Source: Kitasatospora humi (lineage in GTDB: Bacteria; Actinomycetota; Actinomycetes; Streptomycetales; Streptomycetaceae). Taken from it: a stretch of 64,000 nt of DNA. Under the pieces are notes generated by a model. It did not search any database, had not been told where the DNA came from, and saw only the letters and a program-made list of their open reading frames with translations. The stretch lies in the NCBI RefSeq assembly GCF_020907985.1, contig NZ_JAJJPA010000022.1, positions 1 through 64,000 of the forward strand, read 5' to 3'. Of the stretch, positions 8,120-16,764 are shown in pieces; position 1 is the first letter of the stretch, and the number at the start of each line of letters is the position of its first letter. The position numbers and the translations under genes are program-made.

Positions 8120-8127
8120 GGCTGTTC

Positions 8128-9039
8128 TCAACTCCTTTCCGCCCCGGGCATTCCGGCAGTCCGGAAGTGCTCCCGCGCGGCGTCGGCGACCGCGCGCGGG
8201 TTCTCCTCGGGCAGCAGGCGCCCGCCGGGCACCACGCGGACCGTGACGCCCGGCACCTCCCGGGCGGGCCGGGTCACCGGATCGCGATCACCGCACAGCA
8301 TCAAGGTCGGTACCGCCAACCGCTGTTCGCGGTACCGCCCGGTGGCCAGTGCCGGGATGTCGTGCAGCACGAACTGCCAGAGCAACTGCTCACCGGCCCG
8401 GGCCCGCTGCGGAGCACGCAGGGCCTGGACGAACTCCTCCAGGACGGCCGGCTCCCAGCAGGACGGGTCGGCCGTCCAGTGGCGCAGCAGGAAGCGGGTG
8501 AAGCCCGGCCAGTGGCGCAGCACCCGCCGCCCGATCCCCGGGTACTCCCAGGCCGCGGTGTACCAGAACCGCCAGGCGTCCAGCGGCAGTCGGCCCTTCG
8601 CCCGGCGCCAGGGGTGCGAGGTGTTGAGCGCCAGGTAGCCGTCGAACCGCTCCGGGGCGGCCAGGCAGAGCAGGAAACCGAGCCAGCCGCCGCACTCGTG
8701 GCCGATCAACCGCACCCGCTCCAAGGCGAGTTCATCCATCACCGCGAGCACGTCCTGAACCAGGCCGGCGCTGTGGTAGCCGCGCCCGGGCGCCTGCGAC
8801 CATCCGCAGCCGCGCAGGTCGAGGCAGATCAGCCGGTGGTCGTCGGCGAGTTCGGGCAGCACCCGGTGCCAGGTGTACCAGTGCTGGGTGAAGCCGTGGA
8901 GCAGCAGCACCGGTTCGCCGTCCGCCGGGCCCGCCTCGGCCAGATGGAAGGCGACGCCGCGTGCGCTGACGAACCGGTGGGTGACACCCGGGACTTCGGG
9001 GAACGGCCGGCGGGGCGCGTCCGGTCGGGCAGGCCGCAT
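8128..9039 (-). CDS. Alpha/beta hydrolase (haloalkane dehalogenase / epoxide hydrolase-like)
   Basis: 303 residues from ATG 9039, which has AGGAGG three bases upstream. The oxyanion block VLLLHGFTQHWYTWHRVLPEL and LICLDLRGCGWSQAP are followed by the nucleophile elbow GHECGG, where Cys (as GHECG) occupies the position that is Asp in dehalogenases and Ser in esterases. LMLCGDRDPV supplies the acid region. The catalytic His block near the C-terminus reads VRVVPGGRLLPEENPRAV, without the usual His (GxHxxxxE), so the triad looks incomplete. First gene of a coupled operon with the sigma factor and SRPBCC genes. Catalytic activity is uncertain. Confidence 0.8.
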   Translation of the reverse strand: MRPARPDAPRRPFPEVPGVTHRFVSARGVAFHLAEAGPADGEPVLLLHGFTQHWYTWHRVLPELADDHRLICLDLRGCGWSQAPGRGYHSAGLVQDVLAVMDELALERVRLIGHECGGWLGFLLCLAAPERFDGYLALNTSHPWRRAKGRLPLDAWRFWYTAAWEYPGIGRRVLRHWPGFTRFLLRHWTADPSCWEPAVLEEFVQALRAPQRARAGEQLLWQFVLHDIPALATGRYREQRLAVPTLMLCGDRDPVTRPAREVPGVTVRVVPGGRLLPEENPRAVADAAREHFRTAGMPGAERS

Positions 9040-9121
9040 CTGAACCTCCTGGTGATCGTCGTCAGCCAGGAAGAGGACGCGGCCCGCCCGGACTATCCGG
9101 TGAGCCGCGTCACACCACCGG

Positions 9122-10057
9122 TCAGTCGAAGCGGGCCTCCCGGACCAGGTGGCGGGAGAGCTCGTCCACCGCCGCCTCCGGGAGCCCGCGCGAGACGAAC
9201 CAGGCACCGACGTTGCGCACGTCGCGCTCCAGGAACGACCGGCCGCGCGGGTTGGCGACCACGTCCACGATCTGCGGCACGTCGATGATCACCAGCCGGC
9301 CGTGGTGTACCAGGATGTTGTAGGCGGACAGGTCGCCGTGCGCGTACCCGTCCCTGGCCAGCAGCACCAGGCTCTGCTCCAGTTGGTCCCACAGGCTCGC
9401 CAACTCGGCCTCCTCGGCGCGCAGCTGGGCCAGCCGGGGAGCCGCCGTGCCGGACTCGTCGCCGATGAACTCCATCAGGATCTCGGTCCCCAGGATCTGC
9501 ACCGGGTACGGCACCGCGACACCCGTGCTCCACAGCCGGGAGAGCGCGGCGAACTCGGCGGCGGCCCACTGGCCGGCGATCACCTGCTTGCCGAACTCGG
9601 TGCGGCGCGCCATCGCCCGGCTGACCCGGGACTCCTTGTGCGAGCGACCCTCCAGGTAGCCCGCGTCGCGGTGGAAGAGCCGGTGCCCGCCGTCGCGGTA
9701 GCGCTTGGCGGCCAGCAGGGTGCGGCGGTCGGTGCCCGGCACGCCGCGCTCCAGCAGGAAGACGTCGGCCTCCTTGCCGGTCTTCACGATGCCGAACTCG
9801 GTGTCGACGGCGGCCAGTTCGGTGACAACCCAATCCGGGCGCGGCTCCGGGCCCTTCTCGGTGGGCGTCGACTGGTCCCAGGTCGACCAGCGGTCCCCGC
9901 TGGGCGGCCCGTCCAGGGGCGGGGCCGGCTCCGCGTCGGTCTCCGGCAGGCCGTAGGGCTGGTACTCGTAGCCGTCCTCGTCGAAGGAACGCCGGCGGCC
10001 GGCTGCCTTGCCGCGCATCCGGACGAACGACTCGCTGCTGGAAAAGCGCTCACGCAC
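9122..10057 (-). CDS. RIO1-family serine protein kinase
   Basis: 311 residues from GTG 10057, with GGAG nine bases upstream; the following residues RERFSSSESFVRMRG and the basic patch GRRRSF belong to the protein. After an acidic, disordered N-terminus (to about 75) comes the RIO kinase core: flexible P-loop segment FGIVKTGKEADVFLLE, LLAAKRYR with the ATP-binding Lys, catalytic loop GYAHGDLSAYNILV with Asp and Asn, and the metal-binding Asp in VIIDVPQIVD. RIO kinases autophosphorylate on Ser and in eukaryotes serve ribosome maturation; the bacterial role is not established. It stands as a single gene. Confidence 0.9.
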   Translation of the reverse strand: MRERFSSSESFVRMRGKAAGRRRSFDEDGYEYQPYGLPETDAEPAPPLDGPPSGDRWSTWDQSTPTEKGPEPRPDWVVTELAAVDTEFGIVKTGKEADVFLLERGVPGTDRRTLLAAKRYRDGGHRLFHRDAGYLEGRSHKESRVSRAMARRTEFGKQVIAGQWAAAEFAALSRLWSTGVAVPYPVQILGTEILMEFIGDESGTAAPRLAQLRAEEAELASLWDQLEQSLVLLARDGYAHGDLSAYNILVHHGRLVIIDVPQIVDVVANPRGRSFLERDVRNVGAWFVSRGLPEAAVDELSRHLVREARFD

Positions 10058-10284
10058 TTCGGCGATCTCCTGTGGGAGGGGCCCACCGGAGGCCGCGTCA
10101 GCAGCCGTCAGCCGGTGGGCAGGGAAACGGGGGAGGCTTCTGGCGCGCAGCACAGAGCGCGCCGCGTCATGGCGGCCGTCACGTTCACGCACCTCTCTCT
10201 CTCCGACCGGACGGCAGGCGGCCGTCCGCGTCCCACTGGCGGAACTCCGTGATCGTATCGGGCCGGCGGCGGGACGCAACCGAT

Positions 10285-11577
10285 TTACCGGGGTGCCGTC
10301 CGCGCACCGGGGAGGGCGCGTGCCCCGCGGATCGGGGAGCGGCTGATCGGCACCCAGACCAGCGCCAAGCCCGCCGCGCCCGCCCAGAGCGCGGCCCGCA
10401 CCCCCAGGGTCGCTCCCAGCAGGCCGGCCAGCGCCGAACCCACGCAGAGCGCACCCGTCAGCACGAACCGCATCGTCGCGTTCATCCGGCCCAGCAGGTG
10501 GTCCGGAGTGACGGCCTGCCGGAAGCTGACCTTCAGCACATTGTCGATGCCGACCTTGAAGGTGGTCACCAACCAGCCGAGCGCGGCTGCCCAGAGCCAG
10601 CCACCCCGGTCGACCAGCGCGATCAGCAGCCCGAACGGCGCGATCACCACGCCCATCAGCCACAGCACCCGGCCGGCGCCCCACCGCCGGGCCAGCGGCC
10701 GGGCGCAGCGCGACCCGAGCAGCACGCCGAGCCCGCCCGCAGCGAAGAACAGGCCGAGCACCCAGGACGGCAGCCCCAACTCACGGGTGATCAGCAGCGG
10801 CAGCACCGTCTGGCAGAGCTGGATCGACAGATTGGTGCACCCGCCGGCCAGCGCGATCGGCCGCAGCACCGGGTCCTGCCGGACGAACCGCAGCCCCGCA
10901 CCGATCTCCGCGCGGATCCCGGTGCGGCCGCCCCCGCGTCGGACCGGCGCCGGGCCGGAGCCGAGGCGCAGCAGGCAGGCCGCCGACCACACGTAGCTGA
11001 CCGCGTCCACCAGCACCGCCGCCGGTGCGGCCACCGCCGCGAGCAGCAGTCCGCCGACGGTGCGGCCGCCGATCTGGGTGAGCGCGTCGGTGGTCACCAG
11101 GTGCGCGTTGGCCTCGGTGAGCCGGTCCCGTCCGACCAGGTCCGGCAGGCTGCTCAGCGACGCGACGTCGAAGAAGACCGTGGCCACGCCGCTGACCAGC
11201 ACGGCGGCGCACAGCTGGGTGAAGGTCAGCCGGCCCAGCGCCCAGGCCGCGGGCACCGAGCCGAGCGCGACCGCCCGCACCAGGTCCGCGGCGACCATCA
11301 CCCGCCGCTTGGGCGAGCGGTCCACCCAGGCCCCCGCGGGCAGCCCGATCAGCAGGAAGGCGACCGTGCTCAGGGTGGCGAGGAGGCCGACCTGCGCCGC
11401 ACCGGCGTGCAGGGCGACGACAGCCACCAGTGGGATCGCCAGCGAGCTGACCGCGGTGCCGAGCTTGCTGACCGCGGCGGCGGTGTAGAGGAGGCGGAAC
11501 GGGCGCTCGGTGAGCAGGCTGCGCGGCGCGGACGCGGCTGCTGCCGGTGGGGGAGTGGTCTGCTGGGCTGTGGTCAT
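10285..11577 (-). CDS. MFS transporter (MFS_3-type exporter)
   Basis: 430 residues with about 12 hydrophobic segments. Cytoplasmic N-terminus, then RLLYTAAAVSKLGTAVSSLAIPLVAV, the loop motif GAWVDRSPKRRVMVAADLVRA (motif A variant after helix 2), a central hydrophilic loop (about 200-220) and a second bundle ending in a basic tail. This subfamily includes macrolide and siderophore exporters. A divergent DUF5937/ArsR-type regulator 89 bp away is the likely local regulator, so an inducible efflux role is the simplest inference. Confidence 0.87.
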   Translation of the reverse strand: MTTAQQTTPPPAAAASAPRSLLTERPFRLLYTAAAVSKLGTAVSSLAIPLVAVVALHAGAAQVGLLATLSTVAFLLIGLPAGAWVDRSPKRRVMVAADLVRAVALGSVPAAWALGRLTFTQLCAAVLVSGVATVFFDVASLSSLPDLVGRDRLTEANAHLVTTDALTQIGGRTVGGLLLAAVAAPAAVLVDAVSYVWSAACLLRLGSGPAPVRRGGGRTGIRAEIGAGLRFVRQDPVLRPIALAGGCTNLSIQLCQTVLPLLITRELGLPSWVLGLFFAAGGLGVLLGSRCARPLARRWGAGRVLWLMGVVIAPFGLLIALVDRGGWLWAAALGWLVTTFKVGIDNVLKVSFRQAVTPDHLLGRMNATMRFVLTGALCVGSALAGLLGATLGVRAALWAGAAGLALVWVPISRSPIRGARALPGARTAPR

Positions 11578-11614
11578 GGCGCAGACTGTGGCGGCGGTCG
11601 GCCCGGCTGCTCCA

Positions 11615-11637
11615 GGAATTTAGAGTGGGCTGAATCC
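11615..11637. promoter_or_regulatory. Imperfect dyad between MFS exporter and ArsR-like regulator genes
   Basis: GGAATTTAG - 6 nt - CTGAATCC, an imperfect inverted repeat in the 89-bp divergent intergenic region and its most AT-rich part. A plausible operator for the adjacent winged-helix regulator; symmetry is partial. Confidence 0.35.
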
Positions 11638-11666
11638 ACCGCCCCCGTTCGCCCGTCGAGGACCGC

Positions 11667-12641
11667 ATGCTCGCGCTCTCGTTCACCGCCGCCGACCTTG
11701 CCAGGACTCGGTTCGCCGTGTCGCCGCTCTGGGAGGTGATGGCGAGCGCGCGCATGCTCCGGCAGCCGGACAGGTCGGCGCTCTACCGGCCCTGGCTGGA
11801 ACCGGCACGGGCCCGGCTGGCGGCGGCCCGGTTGGACTGGTCGCTGCTCGCCGCGCTGGTACCGCTGCCGCCGGTCATGCTGCCGGTGTTCATCGCCCCG
11901 CCGCCGTCCGTGCCCGAGCCCGACCTCGCGCTGGAGCTCACGGTGCTCCGAGCCACCCCGCCCGAACTGGTCCGCGAGGCCGTCGCCGCCCTCGGCTCAC
12001 CCCGCCTGGCCCCACTCGTCGAGGACCCGGAGCGCGGCCTGGCCGAGCTGGCCGAGACCGTCGAGGCCTACTGGGAGCTGGTGCTCGCCCCCCACTGGCC
12101 GCGGCTGCTCACCCTGCTGCGCGGCGACGTGCTGCACCGGGCCCGGCTGCTCGCCGAGGGCGGTGCCCAGCGGCTGCTGGACAGCCTTGACCCGGGCGTG
12201 AGTTGGGAGCAGGACACGTTGCAGGTGCCGCACCGCTACCACTCCGGGGCGAAGGGGCTCGGCGGTCGCGGCCTGCTGCTGGTGCCCACGGTCTTCGGCG
12301 GCTCCAAGGTCCACTCGGTCACCAGTCCGCGCTGGCAGCCGACCCTGCGGTACCCGCCGCGCGGCGTCGCCACGCTCTGGGAGCAGGCGCCGGCACCCGC
12401 GCCGGAGGCGCTCGCCGCGGTCGTGGGCCGTTCCCGCGCCCTCCTGCTGGCCGAGTTGCACGCCCCCGCATCCACCACGGACCTCGCCCGGCGCACCGGC
12501 ATCACCCCCGGTGGCGTCTCCCAGCACCTCACCACTCTGCGCGCCGCCGGCCTGGTCACCGCCCACCGGGTCGGCCGCTTCGTCCTGTACGCCCGCACCG
12601 GTGCTGCCGAGGCCCTGCTGGCGGCGGCCGCGGGCGCGTGA
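11667..12641 (+). CDS. ArsR-like winged-helix regulator with DUF5937 sensor domain
   Basis: 324 residues. The first 240 residues match the DUF5937 pattern (MLALSFTAADLARTRFAVSPLWEVMASARML, later TLRYPPRGVATLWE). The C-terminal 70 residues are a winged helix: GRSRALLLAELHAPASTTDLARRTGITPGGVSQHLTTLRAAGLVTAHRVGRFVLYARTG, with the ArsR-style recognition helix GGVSQHLTTL. The family usually sits divergent to an MFS exporter, exactly as here, and is inferred to repress it in response to an unknown ligand. GGACC just before the ATG is a weak ribosome site. Confidence 0.87.
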   Translation: MLALSFTAADLARTRFAVSPLWEVMASARMLRQPDRSALYRPWLEPARARLAAARLDWSLLAALVPLPPVMLPVFIAPPPSVPEPDLALELTVLRATPPELVREAVAALGSPRLAPLVEDPERGLAELAETVEAYWELVLAPHWPRLLTLLRGDVLHRARLLAEGGAQRLLDSLDPGVSWEQDTLQVPHRYHSGAKGLGGRGLLLVPTVFGGSKVHSVTSPRWQPTLRYPPRGVATLWEQAPAPAPEALAAVVGRSRALLLAELHAPASTTDLARRTGITPGGVSQHLTTLRAAGLVTAHRVGRFVLYARTGAAEALLAAAAGA

Positions 12642-12876
12642 CGCCCGTCCTTGGGTGCCCGGGAGAACCCGGGGGCGGAGACCGGACACGGCGAGGGACC
12701 GGCGCCCAGCGGTGCCGCCGCGCCCGGGGGCCCGCACCGCCGCGCCGCCGTCGTCCGGTCGATCATCCGGGGCGGCCGTCCCTGACCCGGCGGCGCGTCG
12801 GCACCCCGTTGTCAGTGCGAGGCGGTACGCATGGAAGCAGCACACCTTCGATCCCGCACCCCGTTGGAGGTCCGCG

Positions 12877-13353
12877 ATGACCGGTCCGCTCACCACCTGC
12901 CTCTGGTTCGACGGGCAGGCCGAGGAGGCCGCCAAGCACTACCTGTCGATCTTCCCCAACTCCCGGATCGGCCAGGTCACCCGCTACGGCGAGGCCGGGC
13001 CGGGGCCGGCCGGGTCGGTCATGGTGATCGAGTTCGAGCTCAACGGGCAGCCGTTCATCGGGTTGAACGGCGGCCCGGAGTTCACCTTCTCCGAGGCGAT
13101 CTCGTTCCAGATCCACTGCGCCGACCAGAGCGAGGTCGACCACTACTGGGACAAGCTCACGGAGGGCGGCCAGCCGGGGCCGTGCGGCTGGCTGAAGGAC
13201 AAGTTCGGCGTTTCCTGGCAGGTCGTCCCGACCGAACTGCCGGCGATGATCGGCGACCCCGACCCGGAGAAGGCCGCCCGCGCCACCCGCGCGATGATGG
13301 GCATGGGAAAGCTCGACATCGCCGCCCTCCGGAAGGCGCACGCGGGCGGGTAG
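12877..13353 (+). CDS. VOC family protein (PhnB / 3-demethylubiquinone methyltransferase-like)
   Basis: 158 residues, ATG 12877 with GGAGG six bases upstream. The PhnB-type glyoxalase fold is clear: TTCLWFDGQAEEAAKHYLSIFPNSRIGQVTRYGEAGPG, VMVIEFELNGQPFIGLNGG, FSEAISFQIHC, and DKLTEGGQPGPCGWLKDKFGVSWQVVPTEL. This clade usually lacks a full metal site, and no catalytic role has been settled. The gene converges with the DUF6585 gene; a short stem lies between. Confidence 0.87.
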   Translation: MTGPLTTCLWFDGQAEEAAKHYLSIFPNSRIGQVTRYGEAGPGPAGSVMVIEFELNGQPFIGLNGGPEFTFSEAISFQIHCADQSEVDHYWDKLTEGGQPGPCGWLKDKFGVSWQVVPTELPAMIGDPDPEKAARATRAMMGMGKLDIAALRKAHAGG

Positions 13354-13379
13354 GGGTGACGGCGGCGCGGTGCCCTACC
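13349..13379. terminator. Possible bidirectional terminator between convergent genes
   Basis: GGTAGGG (13349-13355) pairs with CCCTACC (13373-13379) around a 17-nt loop and overlaps the ends of both convergent genes. The stem is only 7 bp, so this is tentative. Confidence 0.4.
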
Positions 13380-14184
13380 GCGGGGTGCGCGCGGCCTCGA
13401 CCAGGAGGTCGGCGAGGGTCCGGAAGACGAAGAAGTTGGGGATCTGGCTCACCGCCTTGGTGGTCATGTTCAGCCAGCGCCCCTGCTGCTTGATCGAGAG
13501 ATAGCCCTTGTTGGTCCTGATCTCTTGCACCTCCGACCAGGCCACCGATTTCCCGCCCGCGCTCAGCCGTTCGGCGTTCACCGCGAAGGGGCCGAACTCG
13601 AGGGTGAGTCCGGCCTGTATGGTGGCGAGCGCCGGTGGCAACTGCACCGCGGTGACCTGCTGCTGGATCTCCGTGCCCCAGGTGTCGGGGGCCTCGAAGC
13701 CGCCGATCGTCCCGCCTTTGACCCGGGCCGTCTCGCCCCCCGGTCCGGACAGCGTGTAGAGGTACGAGGTGTGTGTGTACACGCCGTTGCGGTAGTGCTT
13801 GGTGATGTTCTGCAGCACGGACGCGTCGTCCCACCGGAACGCCTTCATCGTGGCGCCGCCGGTTTCGACCACGGCCACGCCCCGCTCGTAGAAGCGCAGT
13901 TCGCGGCCCTCGCTGTTGCGTGCCTCGATCTTCGTCCCGCGACGGGCCAGCAGGAAGAGACCGACCATGCCCGCGAGCACGACCAGACCCGCCACCGAGT
14001 TCGCGACCCAGACCACGACGATGATGAACGCCACCAAGGCGAGCCCGAGCACCATGGCGATCACCTGGCCCGCTTTGGCCCCGGGTGTCAGCTCAGCCCA
14101 CTTGCGCCGCCGGGTGGGCCGGAACGTTCTCCGGAACCCGCCCAGCCGCGCCTGCTCGGCCATTGCGTCGAGGTGCGCCGTCAT
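13375..14184 (-). CDS. DUF6585-like membrane protein
   Basis: 269 residues from ATG 14184. A basic N-terminus (FRRTFRPTRRRKWAEL) precedes two adjacent hydrophobic helices (about 41-80: GQVIAMVLGLALVAFIIVVV and VAGLVVLAGMVGLFLLAR), then a beta-rich region with repeated aromatic/charged strands: ELRFYERGVAVVETGG, AFRWDDASVLQNITKHYRNGVYTHTSYLYTLSG, TLEFGPFAVNAERLSAGGKSVAWSEVQEIRTNKGYLSIKQQGRW. The strands suggest a PH-like membrane-proximal domain, as described for this family. Cytoplasmic domain orientation is inferred from the basic N-terminus. Function unknown. Confidence 0.72.
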   Translation of the reverse strand: MTAHLDAMAEQARLGGFRRTFRPTRRRKWAELTPGAKAGQVIAMVLGLALVAFIIVVVWVANSVAGLVVLAGMVGLFLLARRGTKIEARNSEGRELRFYERGVAVVETGGATMKAFRWDDASVLQNITKHYRNGVYTHTSYLYTLSGPGGETARVKGGTIGGFEAPDTWGTEIQQQVTAVQLPPALATIQAGLTLEFGPFAVNAERLSAGGKSVAWSEVQEIRTNKGYLSIKQQGRWLNMTTKAVSQIPNFFVFRTLADLLVEAARTPR

Positions 14185-14343
14185 GCCGTCTCCCCAAGGC
14201 TCGTCACCACTACCTGACAGGAAGCTACCGATTCGCCGACAGTTGCGACGCGAAACCGCCGTAATTCGCTTCCGGTGACACCACATCTCCGACACCGTGG
14301 GCCCAGTTCTGACCTCCCGTGACCAGTCCGGAGAGGCACCCGG

Positions 14344-14902
14344 ATGCGCAAGATCCCGACGCTCTTCGCGCGCGATCCCGAGGACCGGCGCTCCCTCACC
14401 GCCGAGGTCGATCCAGGGTGCGAGTGGGTGCTCGCCGGTGAGGGCACGGCCAGGCGCAAGTACGACGGCACCTGCGTGATGCTCGATGGGCACGGCGACT
14501 GGTGGGCCCGCCGCGAGGTCAGGCCCGGCAGGTCCGCACCCGCCGGCTACCTGGCCGTGGAAACCGACCCCGTCACCGGCAAGACGCAGGGCTGGGAGCC
14601 GATGGCCCGGTCGTCCTTCGCGGCATTCCAGGCGCAGGCGCCGGCAGCCGGCGGCGACTGGCGACCGGGCACCTACGAACCGGTCGGCCCGAGGATCAAC
14701 GGCAACCCGGAGCGGTGCGACTCGCACACCCTGCTGCGCCATGCGACAGCCGAGGTGCTGCCGACCCCGGCACGCGACTTCGGCTCCCTGCGTCGGCTGG
14801 TCCTGGACCTGGCGGCCGAATCCGGCGCCGAGGGGGGTCGTGTTCCACCACGCGGACGGGCGCATGGCGAAGCTCAAGGCCCGGGATTTCGACGCCCGTT
14901 GA
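14344..14902 (+). pseudogene. RNA ligase-like (nucleotidyltransferase) gene, frameshifted
   Basis: ATG 14344 (MRKIPTLFARDPEDRR). The first 165 codons encode an RNA-ligase/DNA-ligase-type adenylation domain: RRKYDGTCVM holds the KxDG nucleotidyl-lysine motif, followed by WWARREVRPG, GKTQGWEPM and TYEPVGPRINGNPE (motif IIIa region). At the G6 run 14832-14837 the frame is lost; one base fewer would restore GVVFHHADGRMAKLKARDF and a stop at 14902, which is the expected C-terminal motif IV/V block with the second catalytic Lys. Either a true single-base mutation or a homopolymer sequencing error. If intact, it would be a standalone RNA-ligase-like protein of about 185 residues. Confidence 0.75.
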
Positions 14903-14940
14903 TCCTCCGTCGGATAGCGGTTGCCGAGTGGTCGCGGGCG

Positions 14941-15189
14941 CCCGACACTGCGCCGACGTACTCGCAAGCCGACGGCGCCGTGCTCTACGACCGGCTCACC
15001 CCTGGTACCGACACCCGCGCCGATGACGCCTGCTGTTTCCCGCTGGTGGTGGGCGCCGAGTCGGTGCTGGACGTCGGGTGCGGCACGGGTGCCATGGCGC
15101 ACCCGGCCCGCGAGCACGGGCACCGCGGCCGGCCGGCCGGGCTCGACCCGGCCCGTGCGATCAGCACGGTACCCGCAGCCGTGAACTGA
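14941..15189 (+). pseudogene. Class I SAM methyltransferase fragment
   Basis: One frame reads ADGAVLYDRLTPGTDTRADD, then VLDVGCGTGAMAHPAREHGHRGRPAGLDPA before stopping at 15189. This is the N-terminal quarter of a typical class I methyltransferase with its SAM-binding glycine motif (DVGCGTG) and the acidic end of strand 2 (LDPA). No start codon with a ribosome site is seen and three quarters of the domain is missing, so it is a stump. It is in frame with the shifted end of the RNA-ligase-like gene, probably by chance. Confidence 0.6.
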
Positions 15190-15196
15190 CCGTACG

Positions 15197-15937
15197 TCAG
15201 CAGAACTGAAGGCGATCGGCGAGCCCGGCAGCCGTGAACGCCGCCTCCAGCGCCTCGCGGCCCTCGGTGAAGTGGCCCCAGCTGTCGAAGTGCGCCGGAA
15301 CCACCCGGCGGGCGCCCAGGACGGCGGCGGCTTCGGCGGCCTGCGCGCTGTCCAGGGTGAGCAGTGCGCCGTCGAAGATCAGGGTGCGGGCGGCGCCGGC
15401 GAACAGGAGCGCCGTGTCGACCGGTCCGAACCGGTCGGCGATCTCCTTGACCACCGCGAGCGAGGCGTTGTCGCCGCTGACGTAGAGGCTCGGTAGGTCA
15501 GCGGCGGTCAGCATGAAGCCGATGACTTCGCCGATCACCGGCTCGCAGCCGTCCGGACCGTGCTGTGCGGGCACGGCGGTGACGGTGACCGTGCCGCCGT
15601 CCGGCCGGGGCAGCTCCACCGACTCCCAGGGCGCGAGGCCGCGGGCGCTGCCGCCGAGCCGGCCCGCGCCGCTGCGGGTCACCAGCACCAGCGGGGCGGT
15701 GGCCAGGAAGGCGCGGCCGGAGGTGTCCAGGTTGTCCGGGTGCTCGTCGTGGGAGAGCAGCACGGCGTCGACCGGGCCGAGCTCGGCGGGGGTGACGGCG
15801 GTCGGGGCGGTCTTGGTGAGCACGCGATCGCCACTCGGATAGCTGCCGGGCTGGTCGAAGGTCGGGTCGGTGAGGAAGCGCAGGCCGCCGAACTCGATGA
15901 GCGCGGTCGGGCCGCCGAAGACGCGGATGTCAGCCAT
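15197..15937 (-). CDS. MBL-fold metal-dependent hydrolase
   Basis: 246 residues from ATG 15937, with GAGGAG about nine bases upstream. Beta-lactamase-like UlaG/YtnP-type sequence: ALIEFGGLRFLTDPTFD, LLSHDEHPDNLD (the HxHxDH motif reads HDEHPDN), VTAVPAQHGPDG, VSGDNASLAVVKEIADRFGPVDTALLFAGAA, and VVPAHFDSWGHFTEG with the final His. Most metal ligands are present. Substrate unknown. Divergent from a CGNR zinc-finger regulator gene, with a direct repeat in the 83-bp gap, so the regulator may control it. Confidence 0.85.
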   Translation of the reverse strand: MADIRVFGGPTALIEFGGLRFLTDPTFDQPGSYPSGDRVLTKTAPTAVTPAELGPVDAVLLSHDEHPDNLDTSGRAFLATAPLVLVTRSGAGRLGGSARGLAPWESVELPRPDGGTVTVTAVPAQHGPDGCEPVIGEVIGFMLTAADLPSLYVSGDNASLAVVKEIADRFGPVDTALLFAGAARTLIFDGALLTLDSAQAAEAAAVLGARRVVPAHFDSWGHFTEGREALEAAFTAAGLADRLQFC

Positions 15938-15969
15938 GGCCAGGGTTCTCCTCACGGGAAAGTTCACGA

Positions 15970-16020
15970 TTTGACGTGAGAGAAACTAGCCGGTCCTCAC
16001 GGAGAAGCGCAAGGTTTAAC

Positions 16021-16027
<7 letters not shown>
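15970..16027. promoter_or_regulatory. Direct repeat TTTRACRTGAGAG between MBL hydrolase and CGNR regulator genes
   Basis: TTTGACGTGAGAG (15970-15982) and TTTAACATGAGAG (16015-16027) are spaced 45 bp start to start. The second copy covers the ATG at 16021. A possible binding site for the adjacent CGNR protein, or sequence shared by two promoters. Confidence 0.4.
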
Positions 16028-16719
<692 letters not shown>

Positions 16720-16751
16720 CCGGGGGAGTGACAGGACATCACCCGCGCCGC

Positions 16752-16757
16752 TAGGTT
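16752..16757 (+). promoter_or_regulatory. -10 box of a leaderless promoter (methyltransferase gene)
   Basis: TAGGTT, seven bases before the ATG at 16765, with no Shine-Dalgarno sequence. Confidence 0.55.
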
Positions 16758-16764
16758 CGGGTGC

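Noticed and set aside
14344..15189. A possible fusion of an RNA-ligase-like domain with a methyltransferase domain in one open frame
   Set aside because: The ligase part loses its true C-terminus at a G6 run, the linking segment is not protein-like, and the methyltransferase part is truncated; chance alignment of a shifted frame with a stump is simpler.
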